Assembly: GCF_010500995.1 (NCBI RefSeq)
Contig: NZ_QVMK01000012.1
Location: forward strand, 1 to 64,000
Direction of reading: 5' to 3'
Origin: Bacteroides sp. 224
Lineage (GTDB): Bacteria > Bacteroidota > Bacteroidia > Bacteroidales > Bacteroidaceae
DNA: 64,000 bases
Part shown: piece after piece, positions 62,076 to 64,000 of the stretch
Numbering within the stretch: position 1 is the stretch's first letter
Layout of the letters: the number at the start of each line of letters is the position of its first letter
Notes under the pieces: model-generated
Told to the model about the DNA's origin: nothing
What the model saw: only the letters and a program-made list of their open reading frames with translations
Database searches by the model: none
Program-made: the position numbers and the translations under genes

Positions 62076-62504
62076 TTAATCAACCAAATACAATATAGTC
62101 AGATTTCCATCATCAAAACCCGTTGTTATTGCAGTTGATTTTGACAATATTGATTCTTTAAATTTATCAGAACGAATATAATTAGCTACCAAACTCTCTG
62201 AGTATTTTTGAATCTCCTCCCACTTCTTACCTTTTGAAAATTTCTCCCCAAACTCGAAATACTTATTTTGAGGCTCAAAATCTATTTCTGTAGCCCAGTC
62301 TTCATCTTCCTTATCGAAAGACTTTGAACCAATCAAATACATCATATAACCATCGGTGGATTCAAACAGTCCAAAGTTAAATCCAACAATAGAGCTATCT
62401 ATTTTTTCTTCACTATTGATTTGCTCTAACCATTTTTCAAATCTTTCTTCGATTTGATCTTTATCGAATTTCTTTGCAAAAAATTTATCAAATAGACCTC
62501 TCAT
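62076..62504 (-). CDS. Hypothetical acidic protein behind a duplicated promoter
   Basis: A 142-residue soluble protein. A basic N-terminus (MRGLFDKFFAKKFDKDQIEE) is followed by the segment GFNFGLFESTDGYMMYLIGS, then KSFDKEDEDWATEIDFEP. The pattern of a hydrophobic strand, IGS and a D-x-DWA block resembles small lone proteins in Bacteroidetes toxin-immunity loci, but I cannot assign a family. Its ATG directly abuts the stop of a 22-codon remnant of the helicase start (62505-62573), so it would be translated from a transcript that starts at the duplicated helicase promoter. Confidence 0.68.
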   Translation of the reverse strand: MRGLFDKFFAKKFDKDQIEERFEKWLEQINSEEKIDSSIVGFNFGLFESTDGYMMYLIGSKSFDKEDEDWATEIDFEPQNKYFEFGEKFSKGKKWEEIQKYSESLVANYIRSDKFKESILSKSTAITTGFDDGNLTILYLVD

Positions 62505-62573
62505 TTATTTTCTTTTTTCCAAGTAGGAAGAAGGTACATTTATCGGCTCCAACTTTGTATTTACTACCTGCAT
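62505..62573 (-). pseudogene. 22-codon remnant of the helicase N-terminus
   Basis: The peptide starts MQVVNTKLE where the helicase starts MQVNTELE. After that the two diverge and a TAA at 62505-62507 touches the ATG of the next gene (TAAATG). It is part of direct repeat copy B. It may now act as a leader ORF for translational coupling. Confidence 0.65.
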
Positions 62574-62652
62574 TTCCTATTTGATGTTTCATGTAAAGGT
62601 AGAGGAAATAATTTAAATCGTAATCATATAACTTGATTATACCAAATAAGAA
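62566..62652. repeat. Direct repeat copy B (helicase promoter and start)
   Basis: 87 bp at about 93% identity to copy A at 56724-56809, same orientation, 5.84 kb apart. The -7 box is damaged (TACCTTTA in place of TACCTTTG). It bounds the accessory block on the right. Confidence 0.88.
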
Positions 62653-62667
62653 GATTCTGGACTTTTC

Positions 62668-62755
62668 AAAAGGTCGGACCTAACGCTACATTAGGTCCGA
62701 CCTTTTCGATAATTAGGTCTGACCATTTGCCTCGTTAGGTCCGACCAAACTATAT
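62668..62755. repeat. Tandem array of four 22-bp units (AGGTCNGACC core)
   Basis: Units start at 62668, 62690, 62712 and 62734, exactly 22 bp apart. The cores AGGTCGGACC, AGGTCCGACC, AGGTCTGACC and AGGTCCGACC are each palindromic (GGTC-N-GACC). Spacers differ. It lies upstream of copy B of the helicase promoter. Confidence 0.85.
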
Positions 62756-62875
62756 TTATCTTCCCTGCAAAACAAAAACTACATTGCAGGGAGCTAATCA
62801 AGTACTTCTACCTCTTCAATATTCCTATAGAAGCTGTTGATGGAATTAATAAGGTGTGTGAATCCCTTAAAGAAT

Positions 62876-62912
62876 TTGCTCCACTATATACTTTTACTGT
62901 TTCAATCTATAT
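62876..62912. repeat. Array leader, copy 2
   Basis: 35 of 37 bp match 61631-61667, containing one complete 23-bp unit and 6 bp of a second; the array stops there. It suggests that the larger array was copied or reduced to a stub here. Confidence 0.8.
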
Positions 62913-62935
62913 TTTGAGACTTCGATAAAAAAAAC

Positions 62936-62943
62936 TATTTTTG
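62936..62943 (+). promoter_or_regulatory. -7 box of the structured RNA next to atpG
   Basis: TATTTTTG, an exact TAnnTTTG match, 5' of an ORF-free structured region. Confidence 0.5.
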
Positions 62944-62946
62944 TAA

Positions 62947-63170
62947 CACAGAATAAAAATAAGAATATGAGATAATTAAAAGACAGATATAAAAATATTG
63001 TATTTACAATGTGCTTCTTCTTATAGAGAAACGACCAATTTAACTATCCGGGAAGAAAAAACAGTGTGAATATGCCTGTATGGTGTATTCTCAATTTATC
63101 TTCAACCGGATAAGGGTTACTTGGTCGTACCTTCTATAAATTGGAGTAAATTGTTGAGTACACCTTTTTT
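62947..63170 (+). ncRNA. Candidate structured RNA of about 220 nt with terminator
   Basis: Nested pairs TTATAGA/TCTATAA (63021-63027 with 63133-63139), CGACCAA/TTGGTCG (63032-63038 with 63121-63127) and TATCCGG/CCGGATA (63045-63051 with 63106-63112, extended by GAAGA/TCTTC) make one long irregular hairpin. A second stem, GGTGTA..CTCAA..TTTA (63082-63098) with TAAA...TTGAGTACACC (63147-63164), crosses the first and ends in six T, so the two form a pseudoknot or exclude each other. A TATTTTTG box stands at 62936-62943 and there is no ORF. I do not recognise the family. Confidence 0.6.
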
Positions 63171-63231
63171 ATTTGTCAAGTGATTCACCTTAAATAACAA
63201 TAGCCTATGATATAACAATTCATTAATTGGC

Positions 63232-64000
63232 CTACGTCATACTTCCTCCAACAATATCCTGCAACTCATTAGTAATAGCTTGTTGACGCGACCTGTTGTA
63301 TTGCTTGGTAAGATCCTGAATTAATTCATTGGCATTATCTGTAGCTATTTGCATAGCCATCATACGAGCCGCGTGTTCGGAAGCACTCGAATCGAGCAAA
63401 GCAGTAAAGATTTTGAGTTTCAACACTTCCGGCAGAAGGCTTTCCACAAACTCTGCTTCCGAAGGTTCTACAATATAATCGGTTTTATAATGATTTGGAG
63501 AGGTATCACTTTCAACGAGTTCCTGACTGTTGCTAATTTCTTCCTGCAATTTGGCGATATCAAGTGGCAAGAACTGTTTGTTCAGTAATAGTTGTGAACC
63601 CGAAGACTTAAAATGATGATAGATCACTTCCACTTTATCAACCTCGCCAGCGAGAAATAAGTTCATTAACTCCCCGGCTAACTGATAGGCTTCTTCATAA
63701 GTAGGTTTATCAGCCATTTCCAGATAAGAGCCTTTAGGAGTATACCCTATTTTCTTTATAGCATCTTCAATCTTACGACCTACAGGATATACCCAGATAT
63801 TATCAATACCTAATTCCTTATAAGAATCAGCTACCTGCACGAACTTTTTAATTACATTGGCATTAAATGCCCCGCAAAGAGATGAGTTAGAAGAGAATAC
63901 AACAATAGCTACTCTTTTTACTTGCCTCTCTTCCATATAGGGCGAATAAAAAGAGTTATCCATTACACTTAAAAAGTTAGTCAGAATATGATTCATTTTC
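63232..64000 (-). CDS. atpG: ATP synthase F1 gamma subunit (partial)
   Basis: The C-terminal roughly 255 residues of the gamma subunit, the rotor shaft of F1; the gene runs off the right edge, and the reading frame stays open to base 64000. The region NHILTNFLSVMD, the central domain segment FSSNSSLCGAFNANV and the C-terminal helix MAMQIATDNANELIQDLTKQYNRSRQQAITNEL are conserved. About 35-40 N-terminal residues are missing compared with a full subunit. It is probably the last gene of the atp operon, since the neighbouring region has no other atp gene. Confidence 0.95.
   Translation of the reverse strand, partial: KMNHILTNFLSVMDNSFYSPYMEERQVKRVAIVVFSSNSSLCGAFNANVIKKFVQVADSYKELGIDNIWVYPVGRKIEDAIKKIGYTPKGSYLEMADKPTYEEAYQLAGELMNLFLAGEVDKVEVIYHHFKSSGSQLLLNKQFLPLDIAKLQEEISNSQELVESDTSPNHYKTDYIVEPSEAEFVESLLPEVLKLKIFTALLDSSASEHAARMMAMQIATDNANELIQDLTKQYNRSRQQAITNELQDIVGGSMT

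Noticed and set aside
56724..62652. Integrative element or prophage with att sites
   Set aside because: The repeats contain a gene promoter and start rather than a tRNA or core site, and there is no integrase, phage or conjugation gene between them.

Overview
The window looks like chromosome of a Bacteroidales bacterium, probably Bacteroides-like, at roughly 38-40% G+C. The evidence is the gene content (an Rnf operon headed by a RseC-type gene, an RRM RNA-binding protein, Rho with a very long low-complexity insertion, DUF3078/DUF4890/DUF4738 envelope proteins, PepSY-like pairs next to a two-component system). Promoters of the Bacteroidetes type (TAnnTTTG at -7) precede many genes, and recognisable Shine-Dalgarno sequences are nearly absent. 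Genus and species cannot be fixed from the sequence alone.

Layout. 1-7 kb: nitronate monooxygenase/FabK-like enzyme, pncB, an MscS channel, cold-shock-domain and RRM RNA-binding genes, a DUF4269 gene, galE. 7-12.5 kb: the minus-strand operon rseC-rnfB-rnfC-rnfD-rnfG-rnfE-rnfA, a ferredoxin:NAD ion-pumping complex. 12.7-20 kb: DUF3078 outer-membrane protein, pyrG, yidC, a DPP5-like peptidase. 20-32 kb: a redox and metal block made of a hemerythrin gene with a LuxR-type regulator, flavodoxin, a ResB/CcsA fusion, a di-haem lipoprotein, imelysin, a porin and a TonB receptor. A 14-bp motif recurs in front of its transcription units. 32-42 kb: ZIP transporter, sbcDC, secreted proteins, a BNR protein and an NlpC/P60 hydrolase. 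42-50 kb: tilS, rho, ffh, folD, a CapA-like gene, tRNA-His and a small-RNA candidate. 50-57 kb: PepSY-like proteins, a two-component system, patatin, a YqaA-type protein, a PIF1/RecD-like helicase and a strong 6S RNA candidate.

57-63 kb is different: AT-rich and accessory-looking. It carries a tight minus-strand operon of a WYL-domain regulator, a PD-(D/E)XK nuclease-like protein, an RNase J-like beta-CASP metallo-beta-lactamase and a calcineurin-like phosphoesterase. It is bracketed by two roughly 87-100 bp direct copies of the helicase promoter and first codons. I do not recognise this gene set as a described system; it is the best candidate here for a new defence or nucleic-acid-processing module. 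The window ends inside atpG.

Between genes there are five independent arrays of 22- or 23-bp tandem units at about 14.2, 32.1, 42.4, 61.7 and 62.7 kb. Each array has its own sequence, most units carry a palindromic core, and every array lies upstream of a gene start. There are also three copies of a CACAGAG-type palindromic element, a perfect 41-bp inverted repeat, a 34-bp GTTGAGAG hairpin, and an unexplained structured RNA with its own promoter-like box and terminator next to atpG. No IS element, integrase, prophage or CRISPR array was seen.
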